Shown here: positions 63,112-64,000 of the stretch, in pieces
How the letters are laid out: every line of letters starts with the position of its first letter
Numbering within the stretch: position 1 is the first letter of the stretch
NCBI GenBank assembly: GCA_947624445.1
Contig: CANQKF010000002.1
Coordinates: 62,001-126,000, forward strand
DNA length: 64,000 bases
Reading direction: 5' to 3'
Source of the DNA: an uncultured Clostridia bacterium
GTDB lineage: Bacteria > Bacillota > Clostridia > Christensenellales > Borkfalkiaceae
Notes under the pieces: generated by a model
Seen by the model: only the letters and a program-made list of their open reading frames with translations
What the model was told of the DNA's origin: nothing
Databases searched by the model: none
Made by a program: the position numbers and the translations under genes

Positions 63112-64000
63112 TGTGCGGCATCGTCGGCTACATCGGGCGGGAACAGGCGGCGCCCATCCTCCTTGCGGGGCTCAAAAAGCTCGAGTACCGCGGCTACGAT
63201 TCGGCGGGGATCGCCGTCCTGCGGGAGGGTCGCTTTGTCCGCGTACGGCGGGAGGGGAGCGTGCGCGACCTGCATGCCGCGCCGAAGGGGCACATCGGGA
63301 TCGGGCACACCCGCTGGGCGACGCACGGCGCGCCCACCGCCCGCAACGCCCACCCGCATATCTATGGGCGGTTCGCGATCGTCCACAACGGCATCATCGA
63401 GAACTTCGCCGCCCTCAAGGCCGAGTGCCTCGCCCGCGGCGAGCGGTTCTCCTCGGAGACGGACAGCGAGGTCATCGCGCATCTTCTCGCCTACTACGAC
63501 GAAGGGGACCTGCTCCGCGCCCTGCAAAAGACATGCGCGCGGCTCACGGGCGCCTATGCGATCGCGGCGCTTACTTCGAACCGCGAGGAGATCGCCCTCG
63601 CGCGCAAGGCGAGCCCGCTCATCGTCGCGCGGACGGAGCACGGCACATTCTGCGCCAGCGATCTCTATGCGATCGGTGAGGCGGCGGATTTTGCGGCCCT
63701 CCGCGACGGCGAATTTGCGCTCCTGCGGGCGGATGAGGCCATCTTCTACGACGCCCGCGGCGTGCGGATCGCCAAGCAAACGGCGCGCTACTGCCCCGAA
63801 ACGGGGGACCCAATGATGGGGAAGTTCCGCCACTTCATGCGCAAGGAGATCTCGGAAATTCCCGCCGCGATCGCCAAAACCGCCCAAAAATTCGATGAAA
63901 TGGTGCAAAATAAGCGGTTTTGCGAAGTACTATGTCAGACAGAGTACATCGATATCATCGCCTGCGGAACCGCCTATCACAGCGGACTGGCGGCGAAGTA
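63111..64000 (+). CDS. glmS: Glutamine-fructose-6-phosphate aminotransferase, 5' part
   Basis: GlmS makes glucosamine 6-phosphate from fructose 6-phosphate and glutamine. The frame starts MCGIVGYIGREQAAPILLAG, with the catalytic Cys2, and has LKKLEYRGYDSAGI, TRWATHG and NAHPHIYGRFAIVHNGIIEN. KFRHFMRKEI (about residue 238) and DIIACGTAYHSGL mark the start of the sugar-isomerase domain. It is truncated at the window edge (about 296 residues seen). It is coupled to glmM by a 1-bp overlap. No glmS ribozyme precedes it, which is unusual for Bacillota that use one, but the ATG abuts glmM, leaving no room. Confidence 0.96.
   Translation, partial: MCGIVGYIGREQAAPILLAGLKKLEYRGYDSAGIAVLREGRFVRVRREGSVRDLHAAPKGHIGIGHTRWATHGAPTARNAHPHIYGRFAIVHNGIIENFAALKAECLARGERFSSETDSEVIAHLLAYYDEGDLLRALQKTCARLTGAYAIAALTSNREEIALARKASPLIVARTEHGTFCASDLYAIGEAADFAALRDGEFALLRADEAIFYDARGVRIAKQTARYCPETGDPMMGKFRHFMRKEISEIPAAIAKTAQKFDEMVQNKRFCEVLCQTEYIDIIACGTAYHSGLAAK

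Overview
The window is a GC-rich bacterial chromosome segment, densely coded on both strands. It suggests an anaerobic, fermentative member of the Bacillota, most likely Clostridia; a finer placement cannot be supported from the sequence alone. Supporting features are the ftsK/spoIIIE-rimO-pgsA-cinA-recA cluster, the prs-pth-mfd-foldase cluster, DegV and YitT proteins, an iron-only hydrogenase with its TM1266-type regulator, a FeoA-FeoA-FeoB-Cys-rich ferrous iron operon, aspartase and malic enzyme. Promoters are mostly classic sigma-A type with 17-bp spacers, and Shine-Dalgarno sites are strong. I saw no rRNA, tRNA, CRISPR array, insertion sequence or prophage.

Layout. 1-8.4 kb: 3' part of an FtsK/SpoIIIE translocase with a long tandem-repeat linker, then rimO, pgsA, a CinA-like protein, recA and NAD synthetase. 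8.5-12.7 kb: GH1 beta-glucosidase, a PadR regulator with a membrane/adhesin-like partner, and a BspA-type lipoprotein behind a highly structured leader RNA. 12.8-16.0 kb: feo operon with three identical-spacing palindromes. 16.2-20.5 kb: aspartase (minus), small Cys/Gly-rich protein, YitT, malic enzyme. 20.6-28.8 kb: prs, pth, mfd, PrsA-like foldase, uppP. 28.9-32.8 kb: minus-strand aldo/keto reductase with a 50-residue protein, a ferritin-like protein, and a predicted DNA-metabolism/radical-SAM pair. 33.0-40.6 kb: two-component system, a candidate small RNA, a hydrogenase regulator behind an attenuator-like leader, an ABC importer, a phosphotransferase and an iron-only hydrogenase. 40.7-44.9 kb: galE, a ROK-like kinase, nagB and nagA. 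45.1-48.6 kb: an XRE regulator fused to hydrophobic pentapeptide repeats, then a minus-strand lipase/DUF1295/nitroreductase operon and a second XRE gene. 48.9-54.8 kb: transketolase and phosphohexomutase (minus), DegV, SDR and a small membrane protein. 55.0-64.0 kb: an aconitase-like protein overlapping a zinc-type macrodomain gene, LemA, DUF2207, glycerol kinase, glmM and the 5' part of glmS.

How the genes work together. GalE, NagA, NagB, GlmM, GlmS, the phosphohexomutase and the ROK-like kinase form an amino-sugar and nucleotide-sugar supply for the envelope, joined by UppP lipid-carrier recycling. The feo operon, the hydrogenase and several radical-SAM enzymes fit an anaerobic lifestyle with a high iron demand. 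The items most worth a second look are the two attenuator-like leaders (11.86-12.02 kb and 35.37-35.48 kb), the candidate small RNA at 35.2 kb, the feo operator array, and the overlapping aconitase-like/macrodomain pair.
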